Source: Mesorhizobium comanense (GTDB taxonomy: Bacteria; Pseudomonadota; Alphaproteobacteria; Rhizobiales; Rhizobiaceae). From it: DNA of 64,000 bases. Location: NCBI RefSeq assembly GCF_005503535.1, contig NZ_SCNN01000005.1:62001-126000 (forward strand), in the 5' to 3' direction. This document shows positions 1 through 10,971 of the stretch, piece after piece. How positions within the stretch are numbered: position 1 is the stretch's first letter; every line of letters starts with the position of its first letter. Both the position numbers and the translations under genes were made by a program. Under the pieces are notes generated by a model. The model made no database searches, had not been told where the DNA came from, and saw only the letters and a list, made by a program, of their open reading frames with translations.

Positions 1-1042
1 GGCCTATGTCAATTCCGAATTGCCGTTCGAGGATCGCTGTGCCGCCGAAGCGGCGTTGACGCTGCTTCTCGACGACGCCTCTTCGAAAGTGCGCCTCGCG
101 ATGGCTGAGGCGCTCTCGATGAGCCACCACGCGCCATTGCAGATCATCAGTGCGCTTGCCGCCGATCAGCCTGAGGTCGCCGGTGTCGTGCTGGCGCGCT
201 CGCCGCTGCTCACCGACGCCGACCTGATCAACCGCGTCGCGGCGAGCCAGAAGGCGACGCAGAAGCTGATCGCCGACCGTCCCCTTGTCTCGATGGCGCT
301 GTCGGCCGCGATTGCCGAGATCGGGGAGGCCGAAGCCTGCGCCGTATTGCTGGCCAACAGCGGCGCCGAGATCGCTTCCTTGAGTTTTCGCCGCATGGCT
401 GAACGCCATGGGCACCTTCCGCTCGTTCGAGAGGCGTTGATATCGGATGTCAGGCTGCCTGCCGACTGCCGTCATATGCTGTTGGTCAAGCTCGGCGAGA
501 CATTGAAGACCTCGCCACTGGTCATGGCGCTGATGGGCGCCGCGCGCGCCGAACGCGTCATGCGCGATGCCTGTGTGAAAGCCTCGGTGACGTTGATCGA
601 GGGCACGCGCCAGGAAGAGCACAGCGCTCTGATCGAACATCTCAGGCTGCGCGGCGATCTCACCGCGAGTTTCCTCATTCGCACCATCGCGCACGGCAAG
701 GTGGATTTCTTCGGTTCCACGCTGGTCGTGCTCGGCCAGCAATCGGAGCAGCGGGTGAGGGCGCTGCTGGCCGGCGGGCACGACGTGGCCCTGCAGGCGC
801 TGTTTCGCAATGCGGGCCTGGCTGCCGCCACGCATCCGGTGATCCTGCGGGCGCTGAAAATCTGGCGCGAGGTGGCCAATGGCAAGCGTGTCGCCGGTGT
901 CCAGGAAGTGAGCTGGCTGATGCTGAAGGAATTGGGTGGGCAAGCCGCCGAGGGCGACCTCGCCACGCTGGTCAAGTCGATCCATCTCGATGCGCTGCGC
1001 GAGAATGCGCGCGGCCATGCGCTGGCGATCGCCGCCGCTTAG
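1..1042 (+). CDS. DUF2336 domain protein, 5' end outside window
   Basis: The reading frame is already open at base 2, reading AYVNSELPFEDR before the first possible internal start (TTG at 20), so the gene begins upstream of the window. The visible 346 residues are alanine- and leucine-rich and almost wholly helical in character, with repeating units such as VRLAMAEALSMSHHAP and VAGVVLARSPLLTDADLI. This is the pattern of DUF2336 proteins of alphaproteobacteria, a HEAT-like helical repeat family of unknown function. No signal peptide or membrane segment is visible in the part present. It ends directly at a dispersed repeat that separates it from the convergent FUSC gene. The family assignment is from remembered sequence character only. 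Confidence 0.72.
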   Translation, partial: AYVNSELPFEDRCAAEAALTLLLDDASSKVRLAMAEALSMSHHAPLQIISALAADQPEVAGVVLARSPLLTDADLINRVAASQKATQKLIADRPLVSMALSAAIAEIGEAEACAVLLANSGAEIASLSFRRMAERHGHLPLVREALISDVRLPADCRHMLLVKLGETLKTSPLVMALMGAARAERVMRDACVKASVTLIEGTRQEEHSALIEHLRLRGDLTASFLIRTIAHGKVDFFGSTLVVLGQQSEQRVRALLAGGHDVALQALFRNAGLAAATHPVILRALKIWREVANGKRVAGVQEVSWLMLKELGGQAAEGDLATLVKSIHLDALRENARGHALAIAAA

Positions 1043-1099
1043 AGCAATTCCAGGAAAAGTGTGAAACGGTTTTCCGTCCGGAATTGCGTAAAAACAAAG
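1043..1099. repeat. dispersed rhizobial intergenic repeat, copy 1
   Basis: The element begins GCAATTCCAGGAAAAGTGTG and ends GGAATTGCGTAAAAACAAAG. Its ends form an inverted pair (GCAATTCC / GGAATTGC) around an inner imperfect hairpin. A second, longer copy lies at 3219-3300. It lies between convergent genes and may act as a shared transcript end. Confidence 0.8.
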
Positions 1100-1101
1100 G
1101 C

Positions 1102-3171
1102 CTAGCCTTTATCCCTGGCAAAGAAGTCCGGAAAATCCTCCATCGCGGCGGCGATGATGCGCAGCGATGCCGCGATCTGCAGCATGTCGCCGGTGGCGTC
1201 TCGCTCGGCGATACCAGCCGCGTACTGCCGGGCGACCGCGATCGTCGATGTCTGCGGATCGCCAGGCGCACGGAAGAGCAGTTCGCGCGCCAGCCCTCTC
1301 AGGAAGTTGGCGATCGAAAGCGCGGTTTCGCTCGGGATGGCATGGTTCTGGCTGGCACCGCGCAATCGCAGGATCTCCAGGCCCACCGTGGCGGCGGCGA
1401 CGCCGCCGCCCAGAACGGCTTCGCCCGTCCGGCCCGAATTCTGCACCAGCGGCATCAACTGGTTGATGCGGTCATAGGCAAGGCTCTCGAAGGCCGAACG
1501 CCGAGGCACCCGCTCGTGCAGGCAAAGCCGCGCGAGGTCCTCGCGCATGGCGCGAACGATGCGGTTGGCCGCAAGCCAGGGGTCGGCCGGCAACACGACG
1601 ATGAACACGCCGATCGCCAGCAATATCCCGACCAGGATGGATGCGGAGCCGGCGAGGAACGGCCCGGGATCATACGTCATCGCCTGATGCGGGCTGAGGA
1701 AGGCGAGGAAATTGATGGCGAAGGCCGTTGCCACGCCGACGTAACGCGGATTGGCCATGGCGAGGGCCGCCGGCACCATGATGGGCACGACGAAGAGCGT
1801 GAACCAGCCAAAGCCGGGCAGGGCAGGAAGCGCGACCTGGCCGACGAGAAAGGCAAAGGGCAGGGCGAGCAAAGTTCCCTTGAAGAACCCCCAGGAGACC
1901 TGCACGGGGTCGGGGCGCGCGGCGAACAGACTCGACACGACGGCAACGAGAATGACGGTGCCGGCCGCTTCCGACCATTTGGTGGTCAACCAGAAGGCGG
2001 CGACCAGCAGCGTGGCAAGCGCGGCGCGAATGGCGTTGCGCGCGGCGCCGGGATAATCGCGGTGCACCACCAGCGCCGGCTGCCGGCTCCCGGGGCCGGG
2101 GCGGCTTGTGACCGGCGCACGCAAGGCATCGAGCCCGCGCAGCACCTGTTTCAGCGCCTCCGCGAAGTCGGCGGCGATGGTCAGGCGGGTGATGGTGCCG
2201 ACCCTGTCGTCGCCCTGGTCGACCTCGGCATCGGGCAATTGCCTGGCCTTGGCCGAAATCGCATCGAGTCGCGCCACCCAGGGCGCGGTGTCGTCCAATG
2301 CGCCCGGTTTGGTCGCCAGTTCACCGACAAGTGTGTGCAATTCGCTGCGCACCGGAATGAGCGCGGCGTTCTTTGGGGCGGCATGCGAATACAGCGCGCG
2401 CGCCGCCGACAGGGCGGAAAGAAGCTGTCCGATGGTGCGCCTCACCGGATGGGAACGCGGTGCGAAGCTTGGCGCCTCTAGCCGGGCATAGGCGCGCATC
2501 TCGCCAAGCGTCTGGGTGTCGGCGACAAGCTTCCGGTGCAGGCCGATGAGCGTTGCCCGATCGCCGCCGGAGAACGCACCGCCCGCATAGGTGGCGAGAT
2601 CCATGATGCAGCGTTTCAGCCGTGAGATGATGGCGTCGCTGGCGAGCTTGGGCAGGATCAGCCGGCTGGTCAGCCCGGCGCAGACTATGCCGAGCACGAT
2701 CTCGGCGCAGCGCGCGACCGCGAGGTCGACGACCAGATGGGGTTGCCCGAAGGCAGGCAGGCCGATGATCATCGCGGTATAGCCGGCAAGGGCGGCGCCA
2801 TAGGCTTCCGGATTGCGCAACAGGGAGGAGACGAAGGTGCAGATGCCGATCCATACGGCAAGCACTGTTACTAGGACCCAGGGGTTAGTGCCGAACGCCG
2901 TGGTGATTGCGATCGCGGCGACACCGCCGGCAAGCGTGCCGAGCAGCCGGTAGAAGCCTTTCGCCAGCACCATGCCGGCAACGGGCTGGGCGACGATGAA
3001 CACCGTCATCATCGCCCATTGCGGATGGTCGAGCTTCAGCGCGTAGGCAACCAGCAGTGCGATCAGGCCTGCCGAAACGGTGCGCAGGGCAAAAACCCAG
3101 TCCGAGCGCGTCGGTTGCGTCAGTCCGGCCAGGCTGGTGTCGAAATGGGCTTTCAGCCGCGCCCAGGTCAC
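1102..3171 (-). CDS. FUSC family transporter (fusaric/aromatic acid exporter type)
   Basis: Integral membrane protein of 689 residues. It has the two-part plan of the FUSC/AaeB family: an N-terminal set of membrane helices (about residues 25-180, including ALRTVSAGLIALLVAYALKL), a hydrophilic middle (about 180-365), a second membrane set (about 370-510) and a cytosolic tail. The family exports aromatic carboxylic acids and similar toxic compounds, usually with a membrane-fusion partner; no such partner is next to this gene, so the substrate is unknown. Translation probably starts at a GTG, seven bases after a GGAGA ribosome site; the nearby ATG is in another frame. It is convergent with the DUF2336 gene, a dispersed repeat lying between the two stops. 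Confidence 0.85.
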   Translation of the reverse strand: MTWARLKAHFDTSLAGLTQPTRSDWVFALRTVSAGLIALLVAYALKLDHPQWAMMTVFIVAQPVAGMVLAKGFYRLLGTLAGGVAAIAITTAFGTNPWVLVTVLAVWIGICTFVSSLLRNPEAYGAALAGYTAMIIGLPAFGQPHLVVDLAVARCAEIVLGIVCAGLTSRLILPKLASDAIISRLKRCIMDLATYAGGAFSGGDRATLIGLHRKLVADTQTLGEMRAYARLEAPSFAPRSHPVRRTIGQLLSALSAARALYSHAAPKNAALIPVRSELHTLVGELATKPGALDDTAPWVARLDAISAKARQLPDAEVDQGDDRVGTITRLTIAADFAEALKQVLRGLDALRAPVTSRPGPGSRQPALVVHRDYPGAARNAIRAALATLLVAAFWLTTKWSEAAGTVILVAVVSSLFAARPDPVQVSWGFFKGTLLALPFAFLVGQVALPALPGFGWFTLFVVPIMVPAALAMANPRYVGVATAFAINFLAFLSPHQAMTYDPGPFLAGSASILVGILLAIGVFIVVLPADPWLAANRIVRAMREDLARLCLHERVPRRSAFESLAYDRINQLMPLVQNSGRTGEAVLGGGVAAATVGLEILRLRGASQNHAIPSETALSIANFLRGLARELLFRAPGDPQTSTIAVARQYAAGIAERDATGDMLQIAASLRIIAAAMEDFPDFFARDKG

Positions 3172-3218
3172 ATGCTGGTCTCCATATCAGAAGCGCAAGC
3201 TATACTGGCCGGCGGCTA

Positions 3219-3300
3219 AAGCAATTCCAGGAAAAGTGTGAAACGGTTTTCCTGGGAGAAGCGCGTAGTGCTTCCCCTTGGGAATTGCGTAAAAACAAAG
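3219..3300. repeat. dispersed rhizobial intergenic repeat, copy 2 (long form)
   Basis: Same outer sequences as the copy at 1043-1099. The middle is extended by about 25 bases that form their own hairpin (GGGAGAAGCGCGTAGTGCTTCCC, imperfect). It is followed at once by the 26-base palindrome that ends parE. Confidence 0.8.
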
Positions 3301-3304
3301 AATT

Positions 3305-3330
3305 AGAGCCGTTCAGCGCTGAACGGCTCT
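3305..3330 (-). terminator. perfect 26-base palindrome over the parE stop codon
   Basis: Two 13-base arms, AGAGCCGTTCAGC and its exact complement, meet with no spacer. The palindrome covers two bases of the parE stop codon. On the minus strand it is followed by an A/T-rich stretch (TAATTCTTTG), so it is a probable intrinsic terminator for parE. A symmetric protein-binding site is possible but less likely. Confidence 0.6.
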
Positions 3331-5395
3331 AGATATCCAACACTTCGGCCGCGGCGAATTCAGCGCGTTCCTGGATGAAGCGGAAGCGGGCTTCCGGCTT
3401 GGTGCCCATCAGTGCGTCGACCGCGTCCTTGGTCGCGGCTTCGGCGTCGATCACATCGACCCTGAGCAATGTGCGCTTCCTCGGATCCATGGTGGTCTCC
3501 TTGAGCTGCGAGGCCATCATTTCGCCCAGGCCCTTGAAGCGGCCGATCTCGACCTTGCCGCGCCCGGTGAACTCGGTGCGCAGCAGTTCGTCCTTATGCG
3601 CATCGTCGCGGGCATAGCCGACCTTGCCGCCCTGCCGGAGGGAATAGAGCGGCGGCACCGCCATGTAGAGATGACCGCCACGGACGAGCCCCGGCATCTC
3701 CTGGTAGAAGAAGGTTATCAGCAGCGAGGCGATGTGGGCGCCGTCTACGTCGGCGTCGGTCATGATGATCACGCGGTCGTAGCGAAGGTCCTCGTCGCGG
3801 TACTTGGAGCGCGTGCCGCAGCCCAGCGCCTGGATCAGGTCCGAAATCTGCTGGTTGGCGGCCAGCTTGTCGTTGCCGGCGCTGGCGACGTTGAGGATCT
3901 TGCCGCGCAGCGGCAGCACCGCCTGGCTTGCCCGGTCGCGTGCCTGCTTGGCCGAGCCACCGGCCGAGTCGCCCTCGACGATGAAGAGTTCGGCGCCGGC
4001 CGCGGCATTCTGCGTGCAGTCGGCCAGCTTCCCTGGCAGGCGCAGCTTGCGCACCGCGCTCTTGCGCGACACTTCCTTTTCCTGGCGTCGGCGCACGCGC
4101 TCGTCGGCGCGGGCAATAACCCATTCGAGCAGCTTCGAAGCCTCTTGCGGATTATCGGCCAGCCAGTGGTCGAACGGATCGCGAATCGCGGTCTCGACGA
4201 TGCGCATCGCCTCGATGGTCGCCAGCCTGTCCTTGGTCTGGCCGACGAATTCCGGTTCACGGATGAACACCGACAGCATGCCGGCGGCCGAGATCATCAC
4301 GTCTTCCGAAGTGACGATCGAGGCGCGCTTGTTGCCCACCAGTTCGGCATAGGCGCGCAGGCCGCGCGTCAGCACGTTGCGGAACCCGGCCTCATGCGTG
4401 CCGCCTTCGCCGGTCGGAATGGTGTTGCAGTAGGAATTGATGAAGCCGTCGCCGCCGAACCAGGTCACCGCCCATTCGAGCGAGCCATGGCCGCCCTGCT
4501 TGTCGCTTTTGCCGGCGAAGACCTCGCGCGTCACCTGGAACTCGTCGCCCAGCGTGGCTTTCAGATAATCCTTGAGGCCGCCCGGGAAATGGAATTCGGC
4601 CTTGGCTGGCGTCGGGTCCTTGTCCTTGATCAGCAAGGGATCGCAGGTCCAGCGGATTTCGACGCCACCGAACAGATAGGCCTTCGAACGCGTCATGCGG
4701 TAGAGTCGTGCCGGCTCGAAGGCCGCACCCTTGCCGAAAATCTGCTCATCGGGATGGAATCGGGTCCTAGTGCCGCGGCGGTTGTGGACCTCGCCGAGAT
4801 GCTCCAGGCCGCTCACCGGGATGCCACGCGAAAAACGCTGGCGGTAGAGCTGGCGGCCACGCGCCACTTCGACTTCGAGATGGTCGGACAACGCGTTGAC
4901 CACGGAGACGCCGACACCGTGCAGGCCGCCCGACGTCTCATAGACCTTGGAATCGAATTTGCCGCCCGAATGCAGCGTCGTCATGATCACTTCGAGCGCT
5001 GGCTTCTTGAATTTCGGATGCGGATCGACCGGAATGCCTCGGCCATTGTCGGTGACGGTCAGGAAACCGTCGGCCGACAGCTCGACATCGATGAAGGTGG
5101 CGTGGCCGGCGACAGCCTCGTCCATCGAATTGTCGATGACCTCGGCGAACAGATGGTGCATCGCCTTGTCGTCGGTGCCGCCAATATACATGCCCGGCCG
5201 CCGGCGCACCGGCTCCAGGCCTTCCAGCACCTCGATATCGGCGGCGCTGTAGCCTTCCGAGCCGTCGCGGCTCGCGGCGGGGCGCTTGGCCGCCGCCTGG
5301 ACAAGCGGATCGGCAGGACGTGCGGGTGGACGAACAGGCTGCGGCTGCTTGTCCATGTTGCCGAAGAGATCGTTGTTGTCGTCCATGCCTGCCAT
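3329..5395 (-). CDS. parE: DNA topoisomerase IV subunit B
   Basis: ATPase subunit of topoisomerase IV, which with ParC decatenates daughter chromosomes. The 688 residues show the GHKL ATPase domain ([10 protein letters not shown] with the catalytic Glu, then [11 protein letters not shown] and [15 protein letters not shown]), the transducer domain, and the TOPRIM part with [18 protein letters not shown] and the metal-binding [11 protein letters not shown]. It lacks the long C-terminal insertion of some GyrB proteins and carries a short variable N-terminus rich in Pro and Gln. That distinguishes it from GyrB, as does the ending near LDI. The ATG at 5386 (MDDNNDLF) is an alternative start. It is divergent from the Tad cluster, with 228 bases between. 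Confidence 0.95.
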   Translation of the reverse strand: MAGMDDNNDLFGNMDKQPQPVRPPARPADPLVQAAAKRPAASRDGSEGYSAADIEVLEGLEPVRRRPGMYIGGTDDKAMHHLFAEVIDNSMDEAVAGHATFIDVELSADGFLTVTDNGRGIPVDPHPKFKKPALEVIMTTLHSGGKFDSKVYETSGGLHGVGVSVVNALSDHLEVEVARGRQLYRQRFSRGIPVSGLEHLGEVHNRRGTRTRFHPDEQIFGKGAAFEPARLYRMTRSKAYLFGGVEIRWTCDPLLIKDKDPTPAKAEFHFPGGLKDYLKATLGDEFQVTREVFAGKSDKQGGHGSLEWAVTWFGGDGFINSYCNTIPTGEGGTHEAGFRNVLTRGLRAYAELVGNKRASIVTSEDVMISAAGMLSVFIREPEFVGQTKDRLATIEAMRIVETAIRDPFDHWLADNPQEASKLLEWVIARADERVRRRQEKEVSRKSAVRKLRLPGKLADCTQNAAAGAELFIVEGDSAGGSAKQARDRASQAVLPLRGKILNVASAGNDKLAANQQISDLIQALGCGTRSKYRDEDLRYDRVIIMTDADVDGAHIASLLITFFYQEMPGLVRGGHLYMAVPPLYSLRQGGKVGYARDDAHKDELLRTEFTGRGKVEIGRFKGLGEMMASQLKETTMDPRKRTLLRVDVIDAEAATKDAVDALMGTKPEARFRFIQERAEFAAAEVLDI

Positions 5396-5623
5396 AGGGT
5401 CCGGTGCTGCGAATCACCCACCGATACTGCCACGCTTTTCAGCGCCAAGCGACGGAGGTTCCTGTTACGTTCGGGGATTTGGCCCCTCTTATCCTAAAAC
5501 CATTCGATAACCAAGCGGGCGGAAATAGGTCGGTGGCCGCTGCCTGGGATTCCTGTTTCTTTAACAAAGCAGCCTAGCGTGAGCCTCACATAACAAGAAA
5601 CTGCGGGCATCAGGGGTTTCGGC

Positions 5624-6550
5624 GTGAGGGGCAAGGCCATAACGATGATCGGCATCGCCGCCGTTTTCGGCGCGATCTCGATCTTTGCCGCGGACTTCTG
5701 GGTTAAGAGCCAGGCAAGGGCCGACGGCGAGGAGAAGACGGCGTCGATAGCCGCTCCGGCGCCACCCAAGGTCGAGTTCAAGACCATTGTCGTGGCGAGC
5801 GCACCGTTGCGTTACGGCATGGAGCTCGACCGCGCCAAGCTCAGCGAAATTCCCTGGCCGCAGGATTCCCTGCCGCAGGGCGCCTTTGCCACTGTCGACG
5901 CCTTGCTTGGCGAAGGCAGCCGCGTGGTGCTGTCGCCGATCGATGTCAACGAACCGGTGTTGCTGACCAAGCTGTCGGGCCCGAACGGTCGCGCGACGCT
6001 TTCCAACATGCTTTCTCCCGGAATGCGGGCGGTCACCATCCGCACCGACGAGATCGCCGGTGTCGGCGGCTTCGTCACGCCGGGTGACCGGGTCGATGTC
6101 ATGCTGACGCGCGATGCCGGCGACATCCAGGAAGTGGCGAAGAACGCCCAAGGGGCCGCCGGGTCGACCATCACCTCCGAGATCGTCGTCGCCGACGCGA
6201 GGGTCCTGACCGTCGGGCAAGGCGCCGATGTGCGTCAGACCACGCCGCAGATCGCTAATTCCGTGACCATCGAGGTGACCACCGAAGGCGCGCAGAAAGT
6301 GGCGCTGGCCCGGACCGTCGGCACCTTGTCGCTGTCGCTTCGTTCGGCTGGCGAAGGCGGCGACGGCAAGGACGGCGTTACCACCATCTCCTCCTTCGGC
6401 GGATCGGTGGCGTCCAAGGCCCAGGCCGCGGCCGGCTCGCTGTTCGATGCGATCGCCAAGGGACCGGAGAAGCCGAAATTGAAGACGGTCATCGTGACGC
6501 GCGGCACGCAGGCCGAGGAATACCAGGTTCCAGCACGGGACCAGAAGTAA
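5624..6550 (+). CDS. cpaB: Flp pilus assembly protein CpaB (RcpC)
   Basis: First gene of the Tad/Flp pilus cluster. The 308-residue protein has an N-terminal membrane anchor (about residues 5-25), then an SAF domain (about 50-115, TIVVASAPLRYGMELDRAKL) and the RcpC/CpaB domain (about 120-230, with MRAVTIRTDEIAGVGGFVTP and GDRVDVMLT). CpaB is a periplasmic partner of the secretin. The GTG at 5624 is preceded by AGGGG at good spacing and gives the expected short anchor. It overlaps the next frame by one base, showing tight coupling with cpaC. No pilin gene precedes it, although pilin and prepilin peptidase genes often lie upstream of cpaB in related genomes. Confidence 0.93.
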   Translation: MRGKAITMIGIAAVFGAISIFAADFWVKSQARADGEEKTASIAAPAPPKVEFKTIVVASAPLRYGMELDRAKLSEIPWPQDSLPQGAFATVDALLGEGSRVVLSPIDVNEPVLLTKLSGPNGRATLSNMLSPGMRAVTIRTDEIAGVGGFVTPGDRVDVMLTRDAGDIQEVAKNAQGAAGSTITSEIVVADARVLTVGQGADVRQTTPQIANSVTIEVTTEGAQKVALARTVGTLSLSLRSAGEGGDGKDGVTTISSFGGSVASKAQAAAGSLFDAIAKGPEKPKLKTVIVTRGTQAEEYQVPARDQK

Positions 6551-6579
6551 TGCCGGTGGGGACCGGGCGGGACGGGACA

Positions 6580-8025
6580 ATGCTGATGCGTACCCAATAT
6601 CGGACTACGGGCTGGCTGCGCTCTTTGGGCGCTCTGGCGATGGCGGCTTCACTGGCTCTAGGCGGCGTATTCGCCTTGCCCGGCACGGCCAGGGCGGACA
6701 ACGAGGTCGTCTATGTGTCGGCGACCAAGAACGCGTCGATCAAGGTCGCCAAAGGCAAGCCCAAGACGATCGTGACCAGCGCGGCCTTCTACCAGATCGT
6801 CATCGGCGATCCGGAGATCGCCAACGTCAATCCGCTGACCGACAAATCCTTCTACGTGCTCGGCAACAATCTCGGCACGACCGGCATCGCGCTGTTCGAC
6901 GAAAACAAGCAGCTTGTCGGCACTGTCGATATCGAGGTGACGCTCGACACCGACCAACTGGCGAGCACCATCCGCGCCAGCGTGCCGGATGCCAAGATCA
7001 AGGTCGGTTCGGCCAATGGCCGTGTCGTGCTGTCGGGCGAGGCGGATGACGCGGTAGCCGCCGAAAAGGCGAACCAGATCGCCACGCGCTTTTCCGGCAA
7101 AGAGGACGTGATCAACTCGGTCAACATCTCGTCGTCGCAGCAGGTCCAGCTCAATGTCCGATTCGTCGAGATCAACCGCCAGGCGGGTCAGGACCTCGGC
7201 GCCAAATACAGCGCCAATTTCGCCTACGGCTTCGGTGGGCGCAACGTCACCATCGACCCAGGCACAGTGCCGGCCGCAGGGACAGGCGAGATCATCGGCA
7301 GCTTGCTGTCGAACGGCGTTTCAATCGATATCGCGGTCAAGGCGCTGGAGGAGCGCGGTCTTGCCCGTATGCTGGCCGAGCCCAATCTGATCGCTCGCTC
7401 CGGAGAGACGGCGAGCTTCCTCGCCGGCGGCGAATTTCCTATCCCGGTTTCGGAGGATAACGGCAAGATTTCTGTCACCTACAAGAAATATGGCGTCAGC
7501 CTGGACTTCACGCCGACCGTGCTCAAGGACGGCCTGGTCAGCCTCGACATCGCGCCGGAAGTCTCTTCGATCGATGCGTCGGCGTCCTACAACATCGGCA
7601 ACATTTCGGTACCGGGCTTCATTGTCCGCCGCGCCAAGACCTCGGTTGACCTGAAGAACGGCCAGAGCTTCATGATCGCGGGGCTGCTGCAGACACAAAA
7701 CGACGTCACCACGTCGCGCATCCCCGGACTCGGCAAGATGCCTGTGCTCGGATCGCTGTTCTCGTCGAAATCCTACCAGCGGCGCGAGACCGACCTGGTC
7801 ATCCTCGTCACACCCTATCTGGTAAAGCCGGTCGACCCGTCGAAGAAGATGGCCGAGCCGACTGACGGCACACGGCCGGCCAGCAATGTCGACTATTTCC
7901 TCAACAACACCGAGGAAGTGAAGGCATCGGAAGCCGGCCGGACACTGGCGCTGGCCGACGGCAGCACGGCGCGCGCCGCTCCCGCCACCACGGTCGGGCA
8001 TTTCCTCGACCTGCCGAAGGACTGA
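6580..8025 (+). CDS. cpaC: Flp pilus secretin CpaC (RcpA)
   Basis: Outer-membrane secretin of the Tad pilus. After a signal peptide (ALAMAASLALGGVFALPGTARA) come the N-terminal pilus-specific domain (VVYVSATKNASIKVAKGKPK), a BON-like segment (DAKIKVGSANGRVVLSGEAD) and the secretin core (QVQLNVRFVEINRQAG through ETDLVILVTPYLVKP). Length is about 481 residues, normal for CpaC. The frame is open back to 6550, but ATG 6580 follows GGGACGGGA closely and removes a GTGRDGT stretch that looks like non-coding leader; ATG 6586 is also possible. Five bases separate its stop from the small lipoprotein gene. Confidence 0.93.
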   Translation: MLMRTQYRTTGWLRSLGALAMAASLALGGVFALPGTARADNEVVYVSATKNASIKVAKGKPKTIVTSAAFYQIVIGDPEIANVNPLTDKSFYVLGNNLGTTGIALFDENKQLVGTVDIEVTLDTDQLASTIRASVPDAKIKVGSANGRVVLSGEADDAVAAEKANQIATRFSGKEDVINSVNISSSQQVQLNVRFVEINRQAGQDLGAKYSANFAYGFGGRNVTIDPGTVPAAGTGEIIGSLLSNGVSIDIAVKALEERGLARMLAEPNLIARSGETASFLAGGEFPIPVSEDNGKISVTYKKYGVSLDFTPTVLKDGLVSLDIAPEVSSIDASASYNIGNISVPGFIVRRAKTSVDLKNGQSFMIAGLLQTQNDVTTSRIPGLGKMPVLGSLFSSKSYQRRETDLVILVTPYLVKPVDPSKKMAEPTDGTRPASNVDYFLNNTEEVKASEAGRTLALADGSTARAAPATTVGHFLDLPKD

Positions 8026-8030
8026 AAACC

Positions 8031-8300
8031 ATGCGTCTGGTCCTCAGATCGAGCATTGCACTGCTTCTCGCCGGCCTCGCGGCCGGCTGCACCAGCGATG
8101 ATTATGTCCGCAGCGAAGGTGTGACATCCGGCGCCGGCAACGCGCAGGCCGCCAACACCGTCATGCAGATGGTCGATCCCTGGAAATACGGCGTCCAGAA
8201 CACCAGGCTTCTCGTGCCCGCCAAGCGCGCCGCCGCGACGACTGTTACGCCGGATCAGGCCGCCGCGGCGAAGACATCGCAGTCGACCACGACCAACTGA
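8031..8300 (+). CDS. small lipoprotein in the CpaD position of the Tad cluster
   Basis: An 89-residue protein with a lipoprotein signal: basic MRLVLR, hydrophobic SSIALLLAGLAAG, then lipobox Cys in AAGCTSDD (Cys about 20). The middle reads QAANTVMQMVDPWKYGVQN and the tail is low-complexity Ala/Thr. CpaD proteins, the lipoproteins found between cpaC and cpaE, are usually above 200 residues. This one keeps the location, the lipobox and a DPW-Y-V core but lacks most of that length. It may be a minimal secretin pilotin or a separate family. It is translated just after cpaC and before cpaE. Confidence 0.75.
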   Translation: MRLVLRSSIALLLAGLAAGCTSDDYVRSEGVTSGAGNAQAANTVMQMVDPWKYGVQNTRLLVPAKRAAATTVTPDQAAAAKTSQSTTTN

Positions 8301-8334
8301 CCAGACGGGCGACCGCGCAGACAGGCTGACAAAA

Positions 8335-9545
8335 ATGGCAAACGGCATCAAGACCCGCAAAATCCTGCTCGTTTCGACGGACAGAACCTTCGCGCAGGAT
8401 ACCCGGACGGCCTTTGCCGCTTCCGAGATCATCCAGCTCTTGACGGTGGAAAAGAATGTCACCGAATTGCGCGGCGAGATCCAGGAAGCCGAGTTCGGCG
8501 CCATCATCGTCGACATGGACGCGGCAAGGCTGGAGGAGATCGAGTCGCTGCAGCGCATCATGCGCCGGCTGGAAGGCAAGGCGCCGGTGGTCGTGGTCAC
8601 CCAGGAGTTCAATGCCGCCGCCGTGCGCATCCTCGTGCAGCTCAAGGTCGCCGACTTCCTGGTCAAGCCGATCACCACCGCCGATCTGGTGCGTTCCGTC
8701 GTGCGCGCCTTGCAAGGGCCGGGGCGCGAGGAAAACACGGAATCGCAGATCTACACCTTCATGCCGGCCGCCGGCGGTGTCGGCACCACGACGCTGGCAT
8801 TGCAGACCGCGTTCCAGCTGCATCATTCGGTGACGCGCGGCGCTTCGACCTGCGTGGTCGATCTCAATTTCCAGCAGGGCGCCTGCGCCGAATATCTCGA
8901 CCTGGAGCCGCGTTTCGACATCACCGAGATCGAGAACCAGCCCGAACGCCTCGACCGGCAATTGCTGGACGTGATGCTGTCCAAGCATGCCAGCGGCCTG
9001 TGCGTGCTGGCGGCGCCGACGCACCCGGCCGAGATGCGTTCGTTCAAGACCGATGTCGTGGTGCGCATGCTGGATCTCGTCTCGGCCTATTTCGACAACG
9101 TCATCATCGACATGCCACGCACCTGGTTTCCGTGGACGGAGACGGTGCTGCTCGGATCCAACAAGCTCTACATCGTCGCCGAAATGACGGTGCCGTGCCT
9201 GCGCCATACGCAAAGGCTGATCCAGGCGGTCTATGAGACCGCCGGCAAGGAAGTGAAGCCGAACGTCATCGTCAACCGGTTCGAGCAGAAGATGTTCGAT
9301 AACGGCATCAAGCAGGCGGACGTCCAGGAAATCCTCGGCGAGCATTTTGTCGGCGGCATCGCCAACAATTACAGACTGGTGCGCGAGGCGGTCGACCGCG
9401 GCGTACCGCTGCACGAGATCGACGCCAACGCCAATGTCGTCAACGATCTGAAGAAAATCATCCTGCCGGAAGAGGCGGTCGCCACTGGCGGCAAGTCGAA
9501 ATCCCTGTTCAGCCTGGGCAGGGGCCTGCTCAAGAGGAAAGCAGG

Positions 9546-9549
<4 letters not shown>
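8335..9549 (+). CDS. cpaE: pilus assembly ATPase-like protein CpaE (TadZ)
   Basis: A 404-residue polar localisation factor of the Tad pilus. Residues 1-125 form an atypical receiver domain (ILLVSTDRTFAQDTRTAFA; IIVDMDAARLEE at the phospho-acceptor region). Residues about 140-385 form a MinD/ParA-like domain with the deviant Walker A AAGGVGTTTLALQT and IIDMPRTWFPW near the Walker B position. Family members mark the pole where the pilus assembles. The stop overlaps the cpaF start by four bases, so the two are translationally coupled. Confidence 0.92.
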
Positions 9550-10967
<1,418 letters not shown>

Positions 10968-10971
10968 CCGC

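Noticed and set aside
3596..5497. 633-residue plus-strand frame opposite parE
   Set aside because: Antisense shadow; parE is unambiguous.
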